NCBI GenBank assembly: GCA_964617695.1
Contig: CAZTYW010000059.1
Span: 1 to 13,093, forward strand
Length of the DNA: 13,093 nt
DNA from: CAZTYW01 sp964617695
GTDB taxonomy: Bacteria > Chloroflexota > Dehalococcoidia > UBA2247 > RBG-13-53-26
Direction: 5' to 3'
Position 1 is the first letter of the stretch. Every line of letters begins with the position of its first letter. A program made the translations under genes and the position numbers. The notes under the pieces were generated by a model. It saw only the letters and a list, made by a program, of their open reading frames with translations, had not been told where the DNA came from and searched no databases. Positions 1 through 6,132 of the stretch are shown in pieces.

Positions 1-1
1 C

Positions 2-1714
2 TTCACTACGCTGGGTGCCATCGCTATTCAGGGCGTGCGGCGGGCGCAGGTGCAAGTCGGCGATAGGGTGGTCGTATTGGGGTTGGGCCTCATCGGACAA
101 CTGACGTGTCAAATACTGAAGGCGTCAGGAGCCCTGGTCATCGGAGTGGATCCGCTCGAGGAACGTGTGAAGTTGGCAAATAACAGCGGTGTCGATCTGG
201 CTCTTGTGTCGGGCCAAGACGTAGTGTCGCAGGTGCTGCTAGCCACTGATGGCCTTGGCGGTGACTCAGTGATCATATGCGCTGACACGCGGAGCAGCGA
301 GCCCGTGCATCAGGCAATGTGGATGGCAAGGATGAAAGGGAGGGTGGTTGTCGTAGGAGCAGTAGGAATGCAGGTCGACCGGTCCACCTTTTATGAGAAA
401 GAACTCGACTTTCTCATGTCTTGCTCTTATGGGCCGGGCAGATATGATGCCGCTTATGAGGAGAAGGGGATCGACTATCCTGTTGGATACGTGCGATGGA
501 CCGAGAATCGTAATATGCAGGCATTCGTGGAGCTACTTAGCCAGAAGAAGGTCGACGTGAAGAGGCTGGTAGGTGGTGTGTATTCAATTGACGAGGCCAA
601 GAAAGCATACGAGGCTCTTGGTTCCCGGACAGAGAGACCCATTGCGGTATTGTTCAAATACAGAGATGATCTGGGAGGTGCCTCATCACGTTCGACACAG
701 CTTAGGCCCTTGGAGAGGGTCTCTGGAAAAACCAATGTAGCCGTCATTGGCGCTGGCAGCTTCGCGCGAGCGCATCGTCTGCCTAACCTGAAGCGCATAC
801 CTTTCTTCAACCTGCGCGCTGTAGCAACCAAAACAGGGGTCAGCGCGAGAAGTGCGGCGGCGAAGTATGGCGCACAGTATTGCACTACGGATCACAAGGT
901 TATCTTCAATGACAAGGATGTCGACCTTGTACTTATCGCCACAAGGCACGATCTTCACGCTTCGTTGGTAGCAGAGGCGGTGATGGCAGGCAAACACATC
1001 TTCGTCGAGAAGCCGATAGGTCTCACTTACGAGGAGTGCAAAGAGGTGTATAAGTCGGTAGCTGGCGGGAGCGTGAATCTAGTTGTTGGATTCAATCGGC
1101 GGTTCTCCCCGCTGGCACAGAGAGCAAAGAGGGTCATGGAACAACGTGGCAACCCTGTGGTTATAGCTTACCGCGTGAATTCCCCTGGGATGAAGAAGGA
1201 ACACTGGGTGAACGACCTTGACGAGGGTGGCGGTGCAATTGTCGGCGAGGGTTGTCATTTTTTTGACTTCATCAGTTGGCTAATCGGGTCTGAGCCGAAG
1301 ACAGTCTACGCCGAGATGATTTCTTCCAATGACGCTTCCATCGTCGATAAGAACAACGTGGTCTGCACCTTGAGTTATGAAGATGGTTCTGTTGCTTCCA
1401 TAACGTACACCACGGTCGGCAGCGAACACTTCCCCAAAGAGAGGTTGGAGGCTTTTGTCGATGGTGGGGTGGTGCTAATAGAGGATTTCAGGAGGCTGGA
1501 GGTGGTGGGGCGCCGAAGTGGAAGAATGCGGTCATCGAGTAGGGGGAAGGGACACCTTGAGTTGCTGTGGGAGTATGGCAGGTTCTTGAGAGGAGAAGGC
1601 AGTGGGGTGAATCTGCCAACGGTACAGGACGGCGTGAGGGCCACTGTCTGTTCGTTAAAGGTACTTGATGCCCTGCAAACCGGGAAGGTACAGGAGTTCG
1701 CATATCCTTATTGA
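2..1714 (+). CDS. Bi-domain oxidoreductase: MDR dehydrogenase fused to Gfo/Idh/MocA (5' end cut by window)
   Basis: The reading frame is open from base 2 and ends at TGA 1712-1714, giving 570 visible residues. The N-terminus lies outside the window. The GTG at 35 is internal, because the preceding codons (FTTLGAIAIQG) already read as the MDR cofactor domain. Counting from that GTG, residues ~10-210 are the Rossmann half of a zinc-type alcohol dehydrogenase/MDR protein (VVVLGLGLIG). Residues ~232-559 are a complete Gfo/Idh/MocA oxidoreductase, with nucleotide motif AVIGAGSFARAH, the EKP motif in FVEKPIG, and GEGCHFFDF in the C-terminal sheet domain. The catalytic zinc-binding part of the MDR module would be in the missing N-terminus. 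Such fusions are annotated as bi-domain-containing oxidoreductases and tend to occur in polysaccharide loci; the substrate is unknown. The gene is poorer in GC than its neighbours and converges on the epimerase gene. Domain assignment is sure; pathway is inferred. Confidence 0.9.
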   Translation, partial: FTTLGAIAIQGVRRAQVQVGDRVVVLGLGLIGQLTCQILKASGALVIGVDPLEERVKLANNSGVDLALVSGQDVVSQVLLATDGLGGDSVIICADTRSSEPVHQAMWMARMKGRVVVVGAVGMQVDRSTFYEKELDFLMSCSYGPGRYDAAYEEKGIDYPVGYVRWTENRNMQAFVELLSQKKVDVKRLVGGVYSIDEAKKAYEALGSRTERPIAVLFKYRDDLGGASSRSTQLRPLERVSGKTNVAVIGAGSFARAHRLPNLKRIPFFNLRAVATKTGVSARSAAAKYGAQYCTTDHKVIFNDKDVDLVLIATRHDLHASLVAEAVMAGKHIFVEKPIGLTYEECKEVYKSVAGGSVNLVVGFNRRFSPLAQRAKRVMEQRGNPVVIAYRVNSPGMKKEHWVNDLDEGGGAIVGEGCHFFDFISWLIGSEPKTVYAEMISSNDASIVDKNNVVCTLSYEDGSVASITYTTVGSEHFPKERLEAFVDGGVVLIEDFRRLEVVGRRSGRMRSSSRGKGHLELLWEYGRFLRGEGSGVNLPTVQDGVRATVCSLKVLDALQTGKVQEFAYPY

Positions 1715-1809
1715 CCGGCGTTGTCGTCTACAGCGCGTTTCTCGCCACGGCAGCATTATCGGGCCCATGTACTCTAAGCCTGGCAGCACGCAGAAGGCCG
1801 GCGTCCAGT
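1715..1809. other. Convergent intergenic gap without clear terminator
   Basis: These 95 bp separate the stop of the fused oxidoreductase (+) from the stop of the epimerase gene (-). I looked for a GC-rich hairpin followed by a T run in either direction and found none. Termination here may be Rho-dependent or may lie inside the coding ends. Confidence 0.5.
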
Positions 1810-2742
1810 TCATGCTTGGCCCTGGTGGCTGACCATGGTTCTCCTCAACCCCTCTTCCAACTCGCACTCGGGATCGTAGCCACAGTTCCTGGATTCGGCA
1901 ATATCCGCCAGACTGTGTCTTATGTCCCCGGGCCTGGGTTCCTGGTGAATCGGTTTCAGGTCCTTCTTCGATATGTTGACGATCAGGCTCGCCAATTGGT
2001 TTATTGAAACAGCCTGGCCAGTACCGACGTTGTAGAGTCCGCTTGCTCCGCTTTCTGCGGCCAGGATGTTTGCCTCGACGACGTCTTTCACGAATACAAA
2101 GTCCCTGGTCTGCTCGCCGTCGCCGAAGATAATGGGCGGTTGCCCCGCAGAAACCCTGGCTATGAACCTGGGGATGACGGCGGCGTAGTCGGAGGTCGGG
2201 TCCTGGCGCGGTCCAAACACGTTGAAATACCTGAGAGAAACAGTGGATAGGCCATAGACTTCCTGGAAGACCCGGCAATAGTACTCGCCGGCAAGCTTGG
2301 TCACGGCGTAAGGAGAGAGCGGTCTTGGTGGGGTATCCTCTCTGCTGGGGAGATCGGGGCTGTCGCCGTATACAGCGCAGGACGAAGCGTAGACCACCTT
2401 CCTGACGGCATTGTCTCTGGCTGCCAGGAGCACATTCAGCGTTCCCGTTGCGTTGACCTGGTGAGTGGCCACCGGGTCCTCGATGCTCCGGGGCACGCTG
2501 GGGATGGCGGCCTGGTGGAAGACGTACTCGGCACCCTGGACAAGCCTCTGAAGGACAGGAAGCTCAGTAATGCTGCCCTGAACGAACTCCACGTTATCCC
2601 TGTTGACGAAGGTCTCAATGTTCTCCAGCTTGCCGGTCGAAAGGTCATCGAGGACGATGACGTGGTGGCCCCTGTTTGCCAGCTCTTCAGCAAGATGGGA
2701 GCCGATGAAGCCGGCACCGCCGGTGACAACTACCTTCTTCAA
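1810..2742 (-). CDS. NAD-dependent epimerase/dehydratase, UDP-hexose 4-epimerase-like
   Basis: A 310-residue extended short-chain dehydrogenase of normal length for the GalE/WbpP group. Visible motifs are the NAD-binding TGGAGFIG (residues 7-14), LDDLSTG after the second strand, the catalytic Ser region YASSCAVYG (Ser121 by alignment to GalE) and Tyr145-x3-Lys149 (YAVTK). The substrate-side signatures SVPRSIEDP, RYFNVFGPRQDP and TRDFVFVKD follow. Cys122 stands where WbpP-type enzymes often have a second Ser; the catalytic Ser is kept. The family interconverts UDP-glucose/galactose or their N-acetylated forms in the cytoplasm, feeding polysaccharide synthesis; which sugar is used cannot be told. 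The start is TTG (2740-2742), because the protein begins MKKVVVTGGAG as is standard. It is preceded by AAGGG at 5-nt spacing and by its own promoter. It converges on another sugar-type oxidoreductase. Confidence 0.9.
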   Translation of the reverse strand: MKKVVVTGGAGFIGSHLAEELANRGHHVIVLDDLSTGKLENIETFVNRDNVEFVQGSITELPVLQRLVQGAEYVFHQAAIPSVPRSIEDPVATHQVNATGTLNVLLAARDNAVRKVVYASSCAVYGDSPDLPSREDTPPRPLSPYAVTKLAGEYYCRVFQEVYGLSTVSLRYFNVFGPRQDPTSDYAAVIPRFIARVSAGQPPIIFGDGEQTRDFVFVKDVVEANILAAESGASGLYNVGTGQAVSINQLASLIVNISKKDLKPIHQEPRPGDIRHSLADIAESRNCGYDPECELEEGLRRTMVSHQGQA

Positions 2743-2804
2743 TGTAGCCCTTTTTCCGCCACGGAGTCCGGTTGACCTGTACGCGTCATGTTCGGTTGCC
2801 GAAG

Positions 2805-2833
2805 ATTATAGCGCAACAGGGCTATCATGGAAA
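2805..2833 (-). promoter_or_regulatory. Sigma70-type promoter of the epimerase gene
   Basis: On the minus strand the gap holds TTTCCA, 17 bp, then a perfect TATAAT (plus-strand 2805-2810). This puts the transcription start near 2798 and gives a leader of about 55 nt before the TTG start. The -10 box is exact and the -35 matches 4 of 6 bases with ideal spacing. Confidence 0.65.
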
Positions 2834-2884
2834 CCGCTGGCAGGCCGCGGCGCGTGGCGTTGATTCGGGCTGGTGATTGGGCCG

Positions 2885-3874
2885 TTAGCTACGGGATTCC
2901 TTCAGCCTGGCCGTCAGGAGCGGCACTATCTTGAACAGGTCTCCCACAATGCCGTAAGTGGCCACCTCGAAAATCGGGGCCTCGGGGTCTTCGTTGATGG
3001 CCACGATGACGTCAGAGGTCTGCATTCCGGTCAGGTGCTGGGGCGCTCCGGAGACACCACAGGCAATGTAGAGCTTCGGCGAGACGGTCTTACCAGTCTG
3101 CCCGATCTGGTGTGAGTAGGCAATCCAGCCATCGTCCACCGGCGGGCGGGAGGAACCCAGAGCGGCGCCGAGGACCTCAGCCAGCTCGGCCACTATGCCG
3201 AAATTCTCCGCAGTCCCCAGGCCACGGCCACCGCAAACGATGATATCGGCCTCTTCGAGCTTCAGCATCCCGGTCAGTTCGTCAACCATGCTGAGGAGCC
3301 TGGTCCTCGAAGTGACTGCCTCCGCATTGAAGTCGAGGCGCACTATCTCCCCCTGGCGTGAGCTGTCCGTCTCACTGCTCTTGAAGGTGTGGGGCCGGAC
3401 AGTGGCCATCTGGGGCCTTTTGTCCGGGCATACCACAGTCGCCAGCAGGTTGCCGCCGTACATCGGGCGTGTCTGCAACAGAATCCCTTTGTCCGAATCG
3501 ATTTCAAGGCCCGTGCAGTTGGCGGCCAGTCCCGTCTCGAGGATGGCCGCGACCCTGGGGATGAAAGATGAACCGAGCGCGGTGGCGCCGGCCAGGAGTA
3601 TCTGCGGTCCGTGCTGGCGCGCCAGATCAACGAGCGCGTGGGTATAGAGGTCCTCGTCCTGACCGGCCAGCGAGGGGTCATCTACCAGGTAGACCCTGTC
3701 GGCGCCGCGGGCGACAAGCTGGTCGAGGCCTTCCACGTTGTGCCCCAGGCAGACTGCCCCAACTTGTGCCTGGAGGGCATCTGCCAGCCTGCGGGCCTGT
3801 GACAGCAACTCCCAGGTCACACCCTTGAGTTTGCCGTGTTGCTGTTCGGCGAATACCCAGACTTCCGACTTCAT
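2885..3874 (-). CDS. etfA: Electron transfer flavoprotein alpha subunit
   Basis: 329 residues, usual length for EtfA/FixB. The C-terminal FAD-binding domain is intact: GGRGLG (215-220), GSSRPPVDDGW (240-250), QIGQTGKTVSPKLYIA (256-271), then VSGAPQHLTGM with the AIN strand of the EtfA signature (to 294), NEDPEAPIF (294-302) and YGIVGDLFKIVP (307-318). One signature position is Pro in SGAPQH where Ile/Val is usual. With EtfB it forms a soluble heterodimer that takes electrons from acyl-CoA dehydrogenases through FAD. It is on the same strand as etfB and the dehydrogenase but separated from etfB by an unrelated gene. No good Shine-Dalgarno precedes the ATG (3872-3874), and I saw no convincing promoter in the 152-bp gap upstream. 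It may depend on read-through from the gene at 4027-5001. Family assignment is certain. Confidence 0.96.
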   Translation of the reverse strand: MKSEVWVFAEQQHGKLKGVTWELLSQARRLADALQAQVGAVCLGHNVEGLDQLVARGADRVYLVDDPSLAGQDEDLYTHALVDLARQHGPQILLAGATALGSSFIPRVAAILETGLAANCTGLEIDSDKGILLQTRPMYGGNLLATVVCPDKRPQMATVRPHTFKSSETDSSRQGEIVRLDFNAEAVTSRTRLLSMVDELTGMLKLEEADIIVCGGRGLGTAENFGIVAELAEVLGAALGSSRPPVDDGWIAYSHQIGQTGKTVSPKLYIACGVSGAPQHLTGMQTSDVIVAINEDPEAPIFEVATYGIVGDLFKIVPLLTARLKESRS

Positions 3875-4007
3875 GCTGCTACTGAGGGTCCGTGGTTGAT
3901 CACGATGAGGTATGACTGAACCAGGGCGCGACCAACACTACGCCGGAGCAAGTGACTGCCGTAGCCAGGTAGGTGGGGGCACCCATCTCCGCAGAGCAAC
4001 CTGGATC

Positions 4008-4017
4008 GTGGGCCCAC
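4008..4017. repeat. 10-bp perfect palindrome GTGGGCCCAC
   Basis: A self-complementary decamer sits directly against the stem-loop at 4018-4046, in the gap between etfA and the upstream gene. It could be a protein-binding site or extend the local RNA structure. Ten GC-rich self-complementary bases may also arise by chance. Confidence 0.5.
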
Positions 4018-4046
4018 AACCCTGGCTCAGTATTTGAGCCAGGGTT
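4018..4046. terminator. 11-bp perfect stem-loop over a stop codon (possible terminator or mRNA 3' structure)
   Basis: AACCCTGGCTC (4018-4028), a 7-nt loop (4029-4035) and GAGCCAGGGTT (4036-4046) form a perfect 11-bp stem. It covers the last codons and stop (4027-4029) of the minus-strand hypothetical gene. On the minus strand only two T follow, so it is a poor intrinsic terminator there. On the plus strand it is followed by TTTTCCTTTCTT, which looks more like a terminator for antisense transcription. It may also protect the mRNA 3' end or limit read-through into etfA. Confidence 0.6.
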
Positions 4047-5001
4047 TTCCTTTCTTGGTGAAGAAAATGGCCCCGGTGGTGCTCGGCTTGGGCCTGGCAG
4101 GCTCCTTCGGGGGCTCCTTCGGAGGCTCCTGGGGGGCCTCGACAGGCGCAGCCCTCTCAACTTTCTTGACTACCAGGCCCTCGAGCGTGGCTGCTGGCTG
4201 AAGGGACTTGCGCTGGTGGGCGTCTATTCTGTTGCCCACCAGGGCGAAGTCCTGCAGCCGCTGTTCGAGGGAGGTGATGACAGGGCCGGTTATCTGAAGG
4301 ATTCTCTCGACAGCCGCTTTCTTCTCTCCCAATGAAGGGCCGACGGTGCCTTCCCCCAATTTGAAGGCAGCTATCAGCACGCTGCTGGCAAAGCAGGGAT
4401 GCACGAAGTCGGAAAGGGAGTTGTAATACTGTGCGGACTCACGTATATCTGGAGAGATGAACTCCTTGACCAGTGCAACAGCGTCCATAGAATCTCCCAG
4501 CCCCTCATTGCCGAAGAAGCGATTGCCGTAGAATGCTTTCCCGTAGAGGCCCAGCAGTTGGTCCAGCGCTGCCTTTAGCGGCGTGCCCGGTCCGCTTCCC
4601 TCAGCCCCATCCAGAATCCTGTCCGATTGCTGCACAAGGTAAGACAGGCAGGCAACGTGTTCGATTAGTGACCTGGAGACCAGCGCAAAAAGCAGGTAGT
4701 CACTATTGTTGAGTCCATAGACCATAGATCTCATCAGGTTGATAAGCTTGGATTGCAGTGCGTGGTGCAGCAGGAGGTACTGGTTCTTCAGCCGGCACAG
4801 GGTGACTGCGACCTCGCCCAGTTCCTCATCTTTCTGGAAGATCGGGGCCGTCTTCTCCTCGATCTGCTGCACGTAAGGAGGTTCTTCAGTCGAAGTCAGT
4901 TGCTGCTGCCTCAGGAGAAAGCTTTCGATTCGGTCAAAGGTCTCCTGCGTGGCAAACCTCTGCCTGACTTCATCCCTCAGTCTCTCTGCTCGTGCTTCCA
5001 T
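4027..5001 (-). CDS. Hypothetical helical protein (DUF5677-like?) between etfB and etfA
   Basis: I do not recognise this gene with certainty. It encodes 324 residues. ATG 4999-5001 is preceded by GGGAGG at 7-nt spacing, which supports the start. Residues 1-270 look almost wholly alpha-helical. The N-terminal part is charged, followed by an amphipathic core with LVSRSLIEHVACLSYL (108-122) and YYNSLSDFVHP (192-202). These two stretches resemble helical families such as DUF5677 and some HEPN-like proteins; Arg110-x4-His115 fits the loose HEPN R-x4-6-H pattern. No signal peptide or certain membrane segment is seen. A Pro/Lys/Glu linker (about 288-305, PPKE repeated) leads to an aromatic/basic tail ending KKGKPWLKY. 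It has its own near-consensus promoter, so it is probably not just an etf operon member. Link to fatty acid oxidation is unproven. Confidence 0.8.
   Translation of the reverse strand: MEARAERLRDEVRQRFATQETFDRIESFLLRQQQLTSTEEPPYVQQIEEKTAPIFQKDEELGEVAVTLCRLKNQYLLLHHALQSKLINLMRSMVYGLNNSDYLLFALVSRSLIEHVACLSYLVQQSDRILDGAEGSGPGTPLKAALDQLLGLYGKAFYGNRFFGNEGLGDSMDAVALVKEFISPDIRESAQYYNSLSDFVHPCFASSVLIAAFKLGEGTVGPSLGEKKAAVERILQITGPVITSLEQRLQDFALVGNRIDAHQRKSLQPAATLEGLVVKKVERAAPVEAPQEPPKEPPKEPARPKPSTTGAIFFTKKGKPWLKY
4100..4135. repeat. Three tandem 12-bp units encoding the PPKE linker
   Basis: Three consecutive, slightly diverged copies of GGCTCCTTCGGG (4100-4111, 4112-4123, 4124-4135) lie inside the hypothetical gene. 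On the minus strand they encode the Pro/Lys/Glu repeat that links the helical body to the C-terminal tail. Copy number could vary by slippage. Confidence 0.75.
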
Positions 5002-5084
5002 TTTGCCCCCTCCCTATAAGTTGGCCCGGCTGGCGTGCGTCCCGTAGTGCCATGTTCTCGGACCTTCCATCTGCCAACGGCTCT

Positions 5085-5128
5085 GCCGAGGGTTCGGACG
5101 CTTGATGCTCAGCAGGATCACCCTCGGC
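5085..5128 (-). promoter_or_regulatory. Stem-loop in the 5' leader of the hypothetical gene
   Basis: GCCGAGGGT (5085-5093) and ACCCTCGGC (5120-5128) form a perfect 9-bp stem with a 26-nt loop. It lies about 15-60 nt into the leader that follows from the promoter at 5150-5178, and ends about 80 nt before the start codon. No T run follows it, so it is not an obvious attenuator. An RNA- or protein-responsive leader is possible; no known riboswitch was recognised. Confidence 0.45.
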
Positions 5129-5149
5129 CTTTACGCACGCCTCTGCCAA

Positions 5150-5178
5150 TTTATAAGCTGTTTGTGGACATGTGTCAA
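5150..5178 (-). promoter_or_regulatory. Near-consensus sigma70 promoter of the hypothetical gene
   Basis: On the minus strand there is TTGACA (plus 5173-5178), a 17-bp spacer and TATAAA (plus 5150-5155): 6/6 and 5/6 matches at the ideal distance. Predicted start is near 5143, giving a leader of about 140 nt before the ATG at 5001. It is the strongest promoter-like sequence I found in the window. Confidence 0.75.
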
Positions 5179-5287
5179 GTCTGCTGAGTTGGCGGCGGAT
5201 AGAGGAGCCGTGGCTGGCCTGCTGACAGCCAGTCTCAACGGCCATAGTCATGATCTTTTCGCCTGGGACTGGTCGCATTGGCGGATG

Positions 5288-5317
5288 AAAACACCGCCTC
5301 TGCAGGACAGTTGGCGG
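5288..5317 (-). terminator. Weak terminator-like hairpin after etfB
   Basis: On the minus strand CCGCC, a 14-nt loop and GGCGG are followed by TGTTTTC, 27 bases after the etfB stop. The stem is only 5 bp, though all G/C. It would separate the dehydrogenase-etfB transcript from the next gene. Confidence 0.25.
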
Positions 5318-5343
5318 ATAGAAGACGTGTTTCGACCAAAACG

Positions 5344-6132
5344 TCAGATTGTCTTCGCCTGTCTGAGTCTCTCCAACAACTGGTCAACCTGGCTCTCCGG
5401 GCTACCCTGTAGCAATTCGCCCTGTGTCTCTCTCCGGGATGGGAAGAGGACCTGGGCCACCCTGGTAGGGGAGCCCTGTGGTCCAACCCGACTGACGTCC
5501 AGGTTCAGGTCTTTCGCTGTCCAGGTTGGCACCTGCGCTTTCTTCGACTGCATCAGTCCGCGAAGAGACGGCAGGCGCGGGACATTGATCTCTTTGACCA
5601 CGTTGATGACTCCGGGCAGGGTCATCTCCACAACCTGGTGGCCTTCATCCACCAGCCGCTGAACGGTCATGCGCTCCGCGGCTACATCCTCGATCTTGCT
5701 GACATAGGAGACAAACGGAAGTTGCAGCCACTCGGCGAGCTGTGGAGGGACCTGTCCGCTGTCGCCGTCCGTCGTCTGCCTGCCGCAGATTATGAGGTCC
5801 GGCTGCCCCAGCTTGCCAATTGCCCTGGCCAGAATGCAGGAGGTTGCCAGTTGGTCGGAACCTTCGAATGCAGGATCGCTCAATAGAACGGCATCGTCTA
5901 TGCCCAGGGCCAGGGCTTCTCTGAGTACTGCTTCCGCTTCAGGCGGTCCCATGGTGACGGCGGTGACGTTTCCTCCGTAGCGCTCTTTAAGCCGTATTCC
6001 CTCCTCCAGGGCGTACATATCGAAGGGGTTTATAATCCTCTCGCCTTCCACTCTGAGCAGCGTTCCGGCTTTGGCGTCGATTTCGATTTTGGGCGAGCTG
6101 GGTACCTGTTTTATGCAGACGACGACGTTCAT
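5344..6132 (-). CDS. etfB: Electron transfer flavoprotein beta subunit
   Basis: 262 residues, the normal EtfB length. Family features are MNVVVCIKQVP at the start, INPFDMYALEEGIRLKE (35-50), the nucleotide-binding loop CGRQTTDGDSGQVPPQ (116-131) and the conserved segment RLVDEGHQVVEMTLPGVINV (159-178). Non-bifurcating EtfB proteins usually have a K-Q-x-I-D-D-D type loop. The G-R-Q-x-x-D-G-D form seen here resembles NADH-linked and bifurcating ETFs, though the usual Gly after QV is Pro here. Its ATG overlaps the stop of the dehydrogenase gene as ATGA (6129-6132), so the two are translationally coupled. It would form a heterodimer with EtfA, encoded beyond the next gene. Family is certain; bifurcation is only suggested. 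Confidence 0.96.
   Translation of the reverse strand: MNVVVCIKQVPSSPKIEIDAKAGTLLRVEGERIINPFDMYALEEGIRLKERYGGNVTAVTMGPPEAEAVLREALALGIDDAVLLSDPAFEGSDQLATSCILARAIGKLGQPDLIICGRQTTDGDSGQVPPQLAEWLQLPFVSYVSKIEDVAAERMTVQRLVDEGHQVVEMTLPGVINVVKEINVPRLPSLRGLMQSKKAQVPTWTAKDLNLDVSRVGPQGSPTRVAQVLFPSRRETQGELLQGSPESQVDQLLERLRQAKTI

Larger units (their letters stand above)
5002..5343. other. 342-bp gene-free region between etfB and the hypothetical gene
   Basis: No convincing coding frame fills this stretch. Read on the minus strand from etfB it holds a weak terminator-like hairpin (5288-5317), three copies of a TTGGCGGAT-like word (about 5189-5200, 5278-5286, 5311-5319, plus-strand view; the first has an extra GGC), a near-consensus promoter (5150-5178), and a leader with a 9-bp inverted repeat (5085-5093/5120-5128). 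This layout says the downstream gene is transcribed on its own. Confidence 0.7.

Noticed and set aside
1655..2278. A 207-residue open frame on the minus strand overlapping the epimerase gene
   Set aside because: It overlaps the epimerase in another frame, is extremely rich in Arg/Gly/Pro and shows no family motif.
4018..4046. A normal intrinsic terminator for the hypothetical gene
   Set aside because: On the minus strand only TT follows the stem; a T run is present only on the opposite strand. I kept it as a stem-loop of uncertain role.
3900..4160. A small minus-strand frame ending in a hydrophobic stretch (TYLATAVTCSGVVLVAPW), possibly a membrane peptide
   Set aside because: It overlaps the end of the hypothetical gene, has no properly spaced ribosome binding site, and its upstream part is a low-complexity shadow of the PPKE repeat.
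4970..5278. A 102-residue minus-strand frame in the gap before the hypothetical gene
   Set aside because: It runs through the near-consensus promoter and leader stem, has no family resemblance and overlaps the start of the real gene.
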